A stretch of 64,000 nt of DNA. Source: Balanoglossus misakiensis. Taxonomy: Eukaryota; Hemichordata. Below are positions 40,403-51,666 of this stretch, piece after piece. The notes under the pieces are model-generated. The model made no database searches. It was not told the origin of the DNA and saw only the letters and a list, made by a program, of their open reading frames with translations. How positions within the stretch are numbered: the first letter of the stretch is position 1; every line of letters starts with the position of its first letter. The stretch covers positions 5,084,001 through 5,148,000 of the forward strand of contig CM082578.2 of assembly GCA_040954595.2 (NCBI GenBank). Direction: 5' to 3'. The position numbers and the translations under genes were made by a program.

Positions 40403-42943
40403 ATAGTGCAATACAAATTTAATGCAATCAAATTCAAACTGTTTCTGTACAGTTTGGTTCAATCTACCTCTCAAGGTCTATATTCCCATGTATTTATTCA
40501 TATTTATATAAAAGCGGAAAATGCTTTTCTGTCATGTGGTCATCTTCACACAGACAACAGACAGACCACTTAGACCAGGTGGTGATGTTTGTTTAAACAC
40601 TTTCACTGTTAACTCCTAGAGAGGGTTGGTTTTTATTGTTGAGAACTTTCACTGAAGTAAAAGTTTTATTTTTCACTTTGTCAAATTCTTGCAATATTCA
40701 GGATGTACATGTGCATGTCAATATTCAGTTCTCAGCATGCGAATTAAACTTTTTACTTGAATAAATGGGAAAGGAAGAATGAAACAGTCTTGTAGCAGTT
40801 TGTTTTCATACACACACTACGAATTTGAATGCTGGCAACGCCAGAACCAGAATAGAGAAATTCAAATGTATCTCTGTACATGAAGCAAGACTACACCTTG
40901 CAAAAAGTTGCATTTTTTATTGTGCCATGCCTTTTACAGTTGCAACATACACAGTACCTGATGGGGTGCTTTTGATTACTGTTCTTTTAGCACATAAAAC
41001 AACAAGTCTTGTAAATTTCACTTGATAATTGATAATGCCTATGGTGCTTTTCTCTTGAACACTCATTGATAATGCTGAAAGGCTGTTAAGTTTCTTTGAT
41101 CAATTGATTTAACAAGGAAATTTATAGCAACTGGTGGTGGCCCAACATTTAGCCAAGAGGCTTATGACAAGAAAACAAGTGAATTTTGGACATGCATTCT
41201 GCTAAATATTTGCGCAGTAATCATGTCTGAAATTAGGCAATATTTTACTCAATTTCTTCTGTTGCCAGAATCGAAAACGAAATTATGTCTGCCAGGCCTT
41301 TTTTTTTAAACTACAATCGTGCCATTTCAATGCAAATATTAAGTGTAATTGATATTTGACAATCAAATTCTGGCAATTTTGAGCAGACGAACCATAAATT
41401 GTGTATGTATGTTTCATTTCCCAATACACAGCCTCTGGAAACAGCACTCAACTCAGTATGCACCTTGCAGGAAACTTGCCAGAAGTGTATATGATCCTTG
41501 AAAAGCTCTGACAACCCTGCAGAAAAACACTACACTAACTCTTCAGCATGCCGACTCGAGCCACTGGAGGGAAATACGTGCTTTCAAAGCGATCAGTGGT
41601 AATCCCCATCGTTTCATCATATGAAGTGGTTTTCTTGTGTGGAACAGAAAGAAAATGTTCAGCTGGTAATGGTTGGGTGGGTGGCACTGCAGACTCCCTC
41701 GATAGGGGGCTCTTTTTACATTGTTTCAAATAAGTGCCAAATAAAGGAATAAACAGTTTTATACATGTGGGGAAAAGAACAAATATCTGTGCTGTTAATT
41801 TTAAGATTTTTTTTATCACCAGGTACACTATTTACTTTCCTACACAGCCTTATACTTCACAATTCACAAAATGGGAATGCCAATCCAAGTCCAACTTCTT
41901 TGCTATAAATCTACATTCTTGCAAGCCAGAGTCATTAACGTAAATCTACTGCAGACACTTATCTACGGTATTGTATGTTCTACTCCACAAGAACCAGGTA
42001 CACACCTGTGAACGTCCCACACAAGCAACATTTCAGCAAAACTACCACTACCATGATATGGTTTATTTTAATAACTCTTTTTTCAACATTCCATTGATGG
42101 AGGTGTCACTGAACTCTTGTCTAAAACTTGCGACACAACTTGAAATCTGATCAAACTATCTTCACATTTAGCTGATGATGACATCACACATTTCAGTGTT
42201 TTTTGGCTACCAATGGCCGCCCTCAACGACATTTTGTTCCAGACTACGAATTCACGCCCTCAACGACATTTCATAATGTACTTTTGTTTATTCAAGAAAA
42301 GCATTAGAATGCTCTTTGCTCAAACCACAACAGATAGAGGGACTGTGCTCAAACAAATTCAAGTGGATCTTGTCTCTGAAAACTTGGGAATTTATAGACT
42401 TGTATGAATCTGCCCTGAAAAAAATGCCACACCTCTGCCCACACATGCCTGTATTTCAGTCCTGTCAGCACAGTAGAGACAAAGGCAGAATACATATTAC
42501 TTCATGCATGTATTATTATCAGAAGTGTTCCAGCCCCCGGGGAATTCATCCCTGGAATATGATCATTCACAGTTCCAGTAACACTAGTCATTTCACGTGT
42601 GTGTTTTACAGGGTCTAATCAGGTTCATACTAACATGTCCTGTAATCTGGAATTTACCTGAATATCATATCAGACAATGGTTAATAGGTTTCAGACATCA
42701 CAGCAAGGATGGTAAATACACACAATGCAGTGCAATGCCAACACACTGTGACAACTGATGGCCTGGATCACTTGAAATCCATACTACTTTGGCTGATAAC
42801 CACTTTGAATAAATTGACTGTAGGCTCTGACTATCCATTTATATCACTGACAGGGTACCCAAGGTATAAAACCCGCCCTGTCAAATGCTTTGCGTTGAAG
42901 AGTATTAAAAACAGTGCACACAGAATAATGGTGCCAGACAATG

Positions 42944-45353
42944 TTAAACATCAACATGAGTTCCTTTCCTTTGTGGATCTAGAAACACTTTTATTGGAGG
43001 TAATCTCTTAATCTTCCTCCCAGCCCAGCCTCCCTTTCTCTGCCACCATCCACTCTGAGGTCTCCAGCCGAGTTGACGTAACTTTCCCGCTTTGCCTGCA
43101 ATGGATGAAAGCCATGGTCAATTACAAGTGATTACAAACACGAAAATATCTCAAAGTAAGGGGGCCATCTGAGATGGTTGCGCAAGTTCTATCACCACCC
43201 ATTTCCCTACAAGTTTTGGAAGCTTGAGTGAGTCATTTCTCATCTGCAGCAGGGAGTGGACAAAATTTGTATATCCTATTGCTTTCTGTGTGGTGGGTGG
43301 ATCCAAATACAGGGAAATGGGGTGAAAGCATTCCAAGATTCGCAAAGAATATTTCAACGATCGACTTATGCGCATGTGAATAATCCAAATGTTATGCAAA
43401 TTGTGCGTTAATCGCATTTAAATAGTAGACTGTCTTCGCTTTCTTCCATATTTCATGCGCACCGTATAAGTAGACTTTAGTTTTGTCTCTTCTTTTCATC
43501 CAATCTGTCTTTTCCCAATCTTCGACACAGACTATGGTCGCCGCCATCTTGTCTGTTGTCAGGACAGCACGCTGCCTTATATGGCATTGACTGTATGCAA
43601 TTTTTGTAACCAGTGTCTCTGGTTTGGCACATGCGCATAAGATGATCGTCGCCCTTTAATGTGTCACAGGAAACACCTACCTAGTACAATTTTATTGTGA
43701 TTTGGGTTGGAGACTCTGCCCACAGTTGCCACACATCTTTCACTAACACTGATCTGTTGTTTTGAAGGCATCTGTAAGATGACTTGTCCGCCAGCTTTTC
43801 TGATAATCTGACAACAGGTGCCTGCAGCTCTGGCTATGATACCCCCTGTACCTGGGTAGAGTTCTACTGTGTTTACCAGAGTACCAACAGGCAGAGCACC
43901 TAAACAGTATGCATCACCCTCATTAGCAGCAACTGTTAACAGAAAAGAGATGCCAAGTTAGCTACAACACGCAAATGCCAATGCTACTTGATCTTAGTTG
44001 TCAGTGTCTATTATTTAGGAAGATTTCATGATTTGGCTTGAGAGCCTTAGATATAATTAACATTTTTGATGTTGACCCTACCAAGTGTAAAGTTTGACAA
44101 TTTAAGTACAAAATTGTATAATGTGAGGTTATTTTTTCATTGCAGAAGTATTTTTGGCACATCTTGCTTGCAAAGATATTCAACTCAAAACTACTTCTAT
44201 AATGTTTGAAAAGTTACTGCAAATAAGATCGAAAGCAACTCGCCTGTCATTCTTCCAATATGACGTGATGACCTGATAATATCACCCTCCTTCATGTTCA
44301 CAGTTGCTGTGATGTATTTTTTATTATTCTGCCCTGCAATTAAGGCAATATTTGCTGTCCTGTTTGGATCATACATAATCTTCATTACTTTCTCTTCCAC
44401 AGAGGGTCCCTCTTCAGGGCCGTATCTTTTAAAAGCAATCATCCTGTATCGTTGTTTGTGTCCGCCCCCTCTGCCATGAGTTCTTATTCTGCCTGATGTC
44501 AAGTTGAAAAGAAATTGCAATTATTTGCTACACTGCCATACCCCCTCATAAGGTTACATGCATACTAGTATCACCTACAGTAAGGCACACTAGTCAAATC
44601 CTTTCAACTGCCTCCATTGTCAACTATTTGGCTGATTTTCAATGAAGTTATGCAAGTCATTGAGGATAAAATAGATAAGCAAGTTTTTTCTGAAAATTCT
44701 GCACGATTTATATAAGATATTCTGTAAAATCCTTCAAATTTCACAAAATGACTGGATATTTGCCTTTTCAAAGACCCTTTGTACTTGGACTGATAACTTA
44801 ATCCATGTTTGGGGCTATGACAAAGTATCTAATGTGTTAAATTCTGAAATTTAGTTCATATTTTGTTGAAATTTGTCCAAGCTGAGGCATTTTATACAGA
44901 GCTGTGAACATTTGTGTATATACATGCACATGTATTGTGACATCACTTACCAATGAAGTGCAAAAAACCTGCGTCTTATGGAATTGTAGTACTACATGTA
45001 TAGTACTATGGTTCTGTAATTTTCTAATGCAAAGAAAATCATGAAAACTTTGCATATTGATTTAACAACTTAGCAATCAGTATTTGAATCCTTGGGTATA
45101 CTATCAAGTACTGCAGATTCTATCAGAACTCACCTGTGTGATCTCTTCCACCGGTCCTATTGAATCCTATTGGTTTAACTGTATATTTATCTGGATTACG
45201 AAATTTGGCAATGCCTTCAACTATGGATGACGTGTGCAGCCATGCTGCAGGCAGACAACTCCCATACAATGGATTGTGAAGTAAACCACATCCTGTGTGT
45301 TTGCTGGAAATCTTCAGGTTTTGGAAAATGATACTTAGGGCTTTGGCTGCCAT
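42944..45353 (-). CDS. MRPL2: Mitochondrial large-subunit ribosomal protein L2 (uL2m), 4 exons, 290 aa
   Basis: Nuclear-encoded uL2 of the mitochondrial 39S subunit, binding rRNA near the peptidyl-transferase centre. Exons on the minus strand, in transcript order: 45353–45134, 44492–44244, 43932–43681, 43095–42944 (220+249+252+152 = 873 nt). The start ATG has A at −3 and G at +4. The N-terminus ([14 protein letters not shown]) is basic and hydrophobic, as expected for a mitochondrial import signal. Signature segments: [16 protein letters not shown] (residues about 75–90, spanning the exon 1/2 junction), HIGRMT then VAANEGDAY across exon 2/3, [35 protein letters not shown], and the C-terminal [17 protein letters not shown] (252–268). 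Intron 2 must use a GC donor to keep the frame. Length is close to human MRPL2 (about 305 aa). It converges on MFSD3 and diverges from LSM8. Confidence 0.95.
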
Positions 45354-45570
45354 GTTGAGTTGAGTCGTTCTTACATGTGTACATTAACAAACTGATCTTG
45401 AGATGGAGACGAGTTCTTGTGGTTCCATGGCAACTACATGTAGCTGTGAATGAGGTATTACACAACCAGTATTAAATCTTTAAAAAAATCTTCGTTCCTA
45501 TGTTACAAGTGACTGATAAACTGCTGAAGCAAAATTGCCATGATGACTATCAAAAGTTGTCTAATCCTAA

Positions 45571-46374
45571 GGCTGCATTCACAAACACCTCTGGAGGGGG
45601 GGGCAGGAGAATTGAGGGGGGGGATTTGAAAAAATTGAGGGTATGTAAGGGGGGGATTTGAAATAATTTAGGGACTGAAAGGGGGGGACTTGAAAACTTT
45701 AACGACTAAATATTTATTTTGAGTCCACAAAAATGCAGTTTCGCGCCCTTTATTTTACAAAATTTTCTAATGTGGGAGGGGGACACCCCCTCCCACACCC
45801 ACCCCCTCCATTCATCAACACCTTTCAATCATTGACTGGTTTATCTACATGTAGTGTCCCAGGTCAGGAGACTTGCCCCACCCTATGATAACTTTGAGCG
45901 GCGATGGTTAAATTTGTCCTCCCCAACATACCGGTAGTTGAGTTAATTTGCTTTTGCCGGGTTCATTAAAATGCAGCTTTGAGCTCTGTATTTTAGAAAA
46001 TTTTCTTACGTGGGAGGGGGACACCCCCTCCCAAACCCACCCCCTTCAATTCTCGGTTTACAATGTCTCCCAACACAGAATACAAATATATGTACTTAAA
46101 ACATAAAAACAATGTTCAGTTTTAATACCCACTGATGAGGGGAAACATCAGTTTCAAATTCTTTTCATGGGAGCGCTGTTTTTCTTTTTACAAGATAGAT
46201 AGGTGATGTGTTTTGCTCTGTGAAAGAAAATGGGGGGGGATTTCAAAATTTTGGCAGTTCGGAAGGGGGGGATTTGAAAATATTGGCAGTTCGGAAGGGG
46301 GGCATGTGAAAATTAGCGGTAAAAAAAATTGAATTCTCCCGCCCCCCCCTCCGGAGGTGTTTGTGAATGCAGCC
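45571..46374 (-). mobile_element. 804-bp MITE-like element, copy B (inverted; upstream of MRPL2)
   Basis: Reverse-complement copy of the element at 35907–36710, with the same length. No difference was seen by eye along its length. It is flanked by TAA at 45568–45570 and 46375–46377. It begins 218 bp upstream of the MRPL2 start codon, inside the MRPL2–LSM8 intergenic region. Near identity indicates recent mobility or sequence homogenisation. Confidence 0.85.
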
Positions 46375-46409
46375 TAATGATTGGATGTTGTGCAAAGCCA
46401 GAAACTTCC

Positions 46410-46498
46410 TAGCCTGGTCTCCATACCCAGTGTGTTTTAGCATGGTTTTAACTGTGTGAGAGTCTATCTAAAACACACTGGGTATGGAGACCAGACTA
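46410..46498. repeat. Short foldback element, CTGGTCTCCATACCCAG family
   Basis: An 89-bp inverted repeat with arms of about 31 nt (TAGCCTGGTCTCCATACCCA …). The right arm reads back the same sequence with a T for C at position 4. It is the same family as the element at 50629–50713, which shares the CAGTGTGTTTTAG arm and the GTCTATCTAAAACACACTGG right arm. Confidence 0.75.
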
Positions 46499-47298
46499 GA
46501 AACTTCCATACCTACATACTGCAATATTTGCTTGTTTTAAAGTGCATACAAAAAGTTTCTAATATGCAAATAGAAAGACCTAAACTGCAACACACTGTGC
46601 ACGTGGAAAACTGGTAGCAGCCAATCACTGGGTGCCATATCCGTTCGTACCAACTGCAATTTTAAAACTACACTACACTAACACTACGTCATTACACTGC
46701 ACTACACTAAGCTAAATGAAGCCTAGTTCTATACATATATAATGTACAAATTGGGTTTTGTTCCTGTTCAGATTAAACAAACCACGTGAATTTTAAGACG
46801 CATGTTGCTCACCTTACCGCCATCTTTGTGACCTTTCACTTGCAACTTATAACCTCTAGCCTCGTTCGCCGATGTGCGTGTATCTAATCGAAACAAATCA
46901 CGTTAAATATCTCTCTTTTTGCATAGCAACCATAGTTTAAGTAATATTGCGCCCTACATTTCTAAACAGTCTAACTGCATAACTTCCTCAAACACAGTAA
47001 GATTAAATTTTAAGAGCGACTGAATAATGTGCTGTATTGAGCTTGAACGTACATGAGTCGATTCCCAGCTGCATGTTCCCAAACAAAAGTGTACAACTAA
47101 TATTGTAACACATTTCAGGTTCCGTCTGATAGCTCTACCTTTGTTGTCATTTATTTTGAGGAGTTTTGGCAGATATTTCTAGTCAACGCCGACGAAGCAA
47201 TCTCCAGACTTCACAGCAGACACACCATCACCAGCCCATTACACGCTGCACTCCTGGTCCTGGTCCTCTACTGCCATCGAATATTCTGAGCCTGGACG

Positions 47299-49000
47299 AT
47301 GGCGTCTGCTTTGGAAGGCTACATCAATCGTATCCTTTGTCCTAAATTAGAATTACTAGTCGGTTCTGTGAGAGCAAGAATGGGTACCATGGCGTATCTA
47401 GTACTAGTAGTAGTATATTTCCATACTATAGTCAAGTTGGTGGATCAAATTTTCTTAGAGTTTACATGACATTGCACATGTTGCATGATGCTCTTTGTGG
47501 AGGGAAGTTCAAAATTAGATGCCCAAACTGTCATTGACAGTTGGTCGCACAACGCAAGTGACGAGAGACTGGGAAGTTTACAAAATGTATAGGTACAATT
47601 TTAGCATCAATGTCACCATGTCTATGATGTCACAAACAATTGACTACATTTACCACAGGTCTGTATGAATACATGTGTGCTCATGCAGAGTATGCATCTG
47701 GTTTGATTGTCAAGTGTCCATAGTGTGACACCTATTCTTTCAGTAAGGATGTGCACTGTGTTAACATGTGTTGATGTAATCTGTGGTAAGCACTGAATTA
47801 CGTAGACACCTCTGAAGCTGTTTTCATCTGCTTATGATGTCACAGCACAGTCGGCCAGGGTTATTACACTTAGTTACACTGCGATATCACGCCTTAGGCG
47901 TACATTGTAACATAGTGTAACAACCCCTACGTGACTGAGTGTTGCTTGCAGCTACATGTATTATCTTCTTCAGAGGTACATGGTAGTACAATTACTGGAC
48001 ACGTATATGCATCGCAGCAAACAAAACATCATACTAGAAGTAGAAAAACAATTTGGGCAAATAGTAGATTGTTCTCCAGTGGATTAAGTGCCCTGGGTGC
48101 AAAATTTTGGCTTTTTGTGATAATTAAATAAGTGTTGATTTGATTGATAGCTTTGTTAAACAATCTTAACAAGACCCTTGCAGACACGGTATCCGTGGTG
48201 ACCAATGATGGACGCATGATAGTGGGAACTTTGAAGGGATTTGATCAGACAATTAATTTGATCCTGGATGAGAGCCACGAGAGAGTATTCAGTTCAACAC
48301 AAGGAGTGGAACAAGTTGTTCTTGGCTTGTACATCATCAGAGGAGATAATATGTAAGTGTTTGAACCTGTGAATTTTCAGTAAAGCAAGCAAGGCCCATT
48401 TGTGCTTAGTCTGGTCCCCTGCCCCATTCCCACCGCTGGCTGTGCTACGCTAAAAGGAAAGGGGTCAGGTACGGTCCGCTCTTGGCCCAAAACATGGCCC
48501 GCATATTATCATGAAACAAAGACCACGTGATCATAAACAAGATGGATGCCCCCAATGTCCGTAAGCCAATGAGAGCCATGTTTACAAAAGCACGTGCCTG
48601 ACCCTTCCCTTTTAGCGTAGCGCAGCCAGCGGTGGGAATGGGGCAGGGGACCAGACTAATTCGTGCTCACTGTTGTGTTGCGCATTGTTGGCCATTTGGA
48701 ATGCACTCCAATATGCTATTTACCCATACATTTTTCATGCAAATGAATTAACAAAGCAGGCACATGATTAACAGACACATCACTTTGTGAGTAAATCTGA
48801 GTTCAAAATTAGAGTCTTAAAGAAATAATTCAGAGAGTCACAAGTACACAAAGTTAACATTACAGTGATTTGTTGATTGGTGTTTATTCTTTCTTTCCAA
48901 TTCCAACAGAGCTGTTGTCGGAGAAATTGATGATGAAACAGACAATTCCCTGGACCTTACCAGCATCAAAGCAGAACCTCTAAATCCTGTTGTGCACTAA
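47299..49000 (+). CDS. LSM8: U6 snRNA-associated Sm-like protein LSm8 (3 exons, 96 aa)
   Basis: LSm8 defines the nuclear LSm2–8 heptameric ring that binds the 3' oligo(U) tail of U6 snRNA and supports U4/U6·U5 tri-snRNP assembly. Exons: 47299–47329, 48184–48352, 48910–49000 (31+169+91 = 291 nt, 96 residues, the same length as human LSM8). The start (MASALEGYIN) has A at −3 and G at +4. Sm1 motif: DGRMIVGTLKGFDQTINLIL (residues 19–38), with the D31…N35 RNA-binding positions. Sm2 motif: LGLYIIRGDN (about 57–66). The C-terminus IKAEPLNPVVH matches the family's RAEPLNSVAH-type tail. Intron 1 (47330–48183) has U12-type splice signals and interrupts in phase 1. Intron 2 (48353–48909) is nearly half filled by a 254-bp foldback element. 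It diverges from MRPL2 and is followed in the same direction by OTUD5. Confidence 0.97.
47330..48183 (+). other. LSM8: U12-type (minor spliceosome) intron, LSM8 intron 1
   Basis: The intron begins GTATCCTTT at 47330–47338, an exact match to the U12-type 5' splice-site consensus (RTATCCTTT). It ends with TCTTAAC at 48164–48170, a near match to the U12 branch site (TTCCTTRAY), with the branch adenosine about 14–15 nt before the exon. The short spacing and lack of a long polypyrimidine tract are typical of this class. The intron is in phase 1, also typical. Confidence 0.85.
48406..48659. repeat. 254-bp foldback element in LSM8 intron 2
   Basis: Arms of about 63 nt beginning TTAGTCTGGTCCCCTGCCCC at both ends, with only a few mismatches. 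The unpaired centre is about 125 bp. It fills nearly half of the 557-bp intron. Its terminal TAGTCTGGT matches the ends of the smaller foldbacks at 46410 and 50629. Confidence 0.8.
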
Positions 49001-49452
49001 CTGCTGGCATACATTAAATCCAACTGTATACTACTAGCTGCCATTTGAGTTTGATATGGGAGTACATCAGTCTGCTTGAAAAAAATGGTTGAATTTGAAC
49101 AACAACCCTCGGTGTGGTGCAGTCTGCGTATATTTTCTATTTTTCAGCTGTGTTTCAAACTAGACAAGATCATCAAGCTGGTGGACTCGACACATCCCTA
49201 ACTCCTTACTTTGCTGTGTGTGTACTGGTATCAAGGTGATGACAACAATATGTACTAAATAGAAGGCATTCAGAAAGCAAGTGGGATATCATACATTTTT
49301 CGACTTTTAACTTCTGATTTCCAACAAATGGAACTATTTTGAAATGGGCTGGAACCAAATCTCTGTGGTATGCATAATGCTGTGCTTTCATTTCTATGTG
49401 TTTAGCCTGTGATGACAAGCTGAATACTGTTCATATGTCAGCATGGTGAAAA

Positions 49453-49623
49453 TACTGTAAAGGGGGAAATGTTTGCAATATCAAAAGAGGCAATGATATA
49501 ATTTCACGTTCTTGTATTTCACTAACTGCATCGTTTTTTGCCGAAAAACATTTTGCATGACTTTCTATTTTTGCGATTTTTTGGCTCAGCCAAAGTTTGC
49601 AAAAATTTCCCCATTTTACAGTA
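49453..49623. repeat. MITE-like inverted repeat, TACTGTAAAGGGGGAAAT
   Basis: The ends TACTGTAAAGGGGGAAATG and the reverse complement of AATTTCCCCATTTTACAGTA pair over about 25 nt. TA at both extremities suggests a Tc1/mariner-type target site. It probably lies in the LSM8 3' UTR or just downstream. Confidence 0.65.
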
Positions 49624-50628
49624 TTATCAAAAGATACAGCTACTGTCCCTTTCGTGCTTCTGTTACATATCAAGGTCACATGTCTGCTCATTGAACCTCA
49701 CACTAATTGTATCTTGCCAATCACAGATATACTGACTGGCAATATAAAAAAGTGTGGCCGAAAATTCATTGAGAAACTGAGACATGCCTATTTAACTATG
49801 TGTGGGTATATGAAAGTTCCAAGATTTTATCCCTTAAGAGAAAGTGGAACTTATATTATTTAGCAGTTTTTTTACAGTTGAAGTTTAGAGACCAGACATG
49901 TATAACTATAAATCCATATTTTGATATCTTAGAGTGACAAAGTAATAAGTTTTGATACTAGTATTATTGTTATATTGCCACCCATGCACTCACCCAGTGC
50001 AGCATGATTGAAAATGAAAGAATTTGTGTTTTCAGAAAATTTGTAATTTGCTCAATACTCACTGTATAAGAGAAATCCATTTGATGCAGACATGTGTTTT
50101 TTTTTCTATTTTGTCATGTATTTTGATATTGCCAAAGGATATATTATGTTATTGACTTAACAGACAAGAAGACATGTATCATTAAATCTCTACGAACTCC
50201 AACTTTGTGCTATTTTCTTATTTTTGGGGTGTTTACCATGGTTTCTTATTCTGCTCTGTAAAACGAAAAAACTGTTATTTGATTTTTCGACACAACCCTT
50301 TTGTAGTAATCAGCATTGTTGTCAAAATAAGTGGACTTTACTCATATTCCAGGCATTTTTTTTATAAAAAGCTTAAGACAGAACATTTCACAAAGCTATC
50401 CAGAGTAGAACAAGATACCAGAGTTGATACATGGGCCGGGAGAAAAATATTTTTAAATGGCCAAAAGTTTGAGTTACTAGTGCTTAACTATGTTCCTTGT
50501 AAAACTGTTGCCATATAGCAAGTCACTTCAGGTGAGCATTTCTGTCAATTTGAAGAGTATTTTATTGAGGAATTAAAGACAAATTAGACATTTTCCATGT
50601 TTTGTATACTGATGTCATTAATCACTTT

Positions 50629-50713
50629 GTCTGGTATCCATACCACAGTGTGTTTTAGAATTGCTTACCTGTGTGTGAGTCTATCTAAAACACACTGGGG
50701 TATGGATACCAGA
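50629..50713. repeat. Short foldback element, second copy of the 46410 family
   Basis: An 85-bp inverted repeat: GTCTGGTATCCATACC at the left and GGTATGGATACCAGAT at the right. The loop contains GTGTGAGTCTATCTAAAACA, as in the copy at 46410–46498. It lies between LSM8 and OTUD5. Confidence 0.7.
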
Positions 50714-51666
50714 TATTTGTCACTATGTAGCCCCCAATTGGTCTGTAGGAGCAGCTGGCATCTGTCTGTCTCTGTCTCTCTGTGTTATAATTGTTATCAT
50801 ACACATCTACACATCCATATTCCAAGAATCACATGTCACATTTACATGATCAGTTGCAAAGACAAAACAAACCAATACAGCACAGCATCAAAGCACTCAC
50901 AACAAAATCAAGTATGTAAAAGAAAGATACATGAACCTCTGGCAAAAAGACCAATATGTGATATCAGGATAAGCACGTCCTTCCCCAAGTCCTGTGGGGC
51001 ACGCGCACTATTTCTGTCTCTAACTCAAAATGGGAAGCAGTCCCACTCTGAAGGCAAATGTCACAAATAGTTTTACCACAATCATCCACAAGCTCATGAA
51101 ACCTGTCAAAAGGCCTTTGTAGAGACAATAAAAATGTTTGACTTCCATTGGTGGACGATAACCGAAACTAGAAAGCCCAACCCCAAATTCAGCTCAGTAC
51201 CAGAAACTGGCCCAAAGCAAGCATAAAAAGTATTGAAAACCTTTATAAATGCAAAAAAAATCGCTGAGCTACTAGTTGTTCATCCGAGTTGCTACTCTGC
51301 ATAATTTAGGAGCCCACTACCTGCAACCAGCAGCCCGCACTTTAGCAGTTCCCAAATCCAGTGACACTGGATTAAATCAGGCGACTAAATTATTGATATT
51401 ATCCCGATCCCTCCCTGGTTCTTGCTGATCAAAACCAGTCACGAAGCGGAACGTCATCTGCATCATCACTTCCAACGCGTTTTCTAGAAATAAAAAAAAC
51501 ACAATTTAACGCTGAGGGCGCCCTGATTACGTCACTCTCATATGCAAGCAGTCGCCATTTTGCAGTCTGTTGAATGTTTTGGTTGTGACCTCATGGATTT
51601 CTAAGGCAGTTTTTCCCCCATAACAAGACATTTTTGTCGTTTAGGAACTTCATATAAAGACGGAGA

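Larger units (their letters stand above)
38187..42943. other. Convergent intergenic region MFSD3–MRPL2
   Basis: Holds the 3' UTRs of both genes, two TTAA-flanked MITEs, a C run (39570–39591), and at 38760–39295 a non-repetitive patch with several TAATTA-type and CAGCTG words that could be regulatory. A direct repeat of CGCCCTCAACGACATTT occurs near 42221 and 42254. Minus-strand AATAAA hexamers at 42292–42287 and 42066–42061 could end MRPL2. No coding exon is supported. Confidence 0.5.
45354..47298. promoter_or_regulatory. Divergent MRPL2–LSM8 intergenic/promoter region
   Basis: 1.9 kb between the divergently transcribed MRPL2 (minus) and LSM8 (plus). More than half is recent insertion: the 804-bp element B and the 89-bp foldback. 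The LSM8-proximal 600 bp is unique sequence and presumably holds its promoter and 5' UTR. No TATA box was identified. Confidence 0.4.
49001..51666. other. LSM8 3' UTR and OTUD5 upstream region
   Basis: After the LSM8 stop there is AT-rich DNA with the TACTGTAAA element and an ATTAAA at 50181–50186 that could be its polyadenylation signal. A foldback at 50629 follows. From about 51400 the sequence becomes richer in CG dinucleotides up to the OTUD5 start, consistent with a promoter. The open frame at 50597–51070 is unsupported. Confidence 0.45.

Noticed and set aside
44294-44479. Plus-strand frame opposite MRPL2 exon 2
   Set aside because: Shadow of the conserved minus-strand MRPL2 coding exon.
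50597-51070. 157-codon frame between LSM8 and OTUD5
   Set aside because: Begins at the short foldback and has no recognisable domain.
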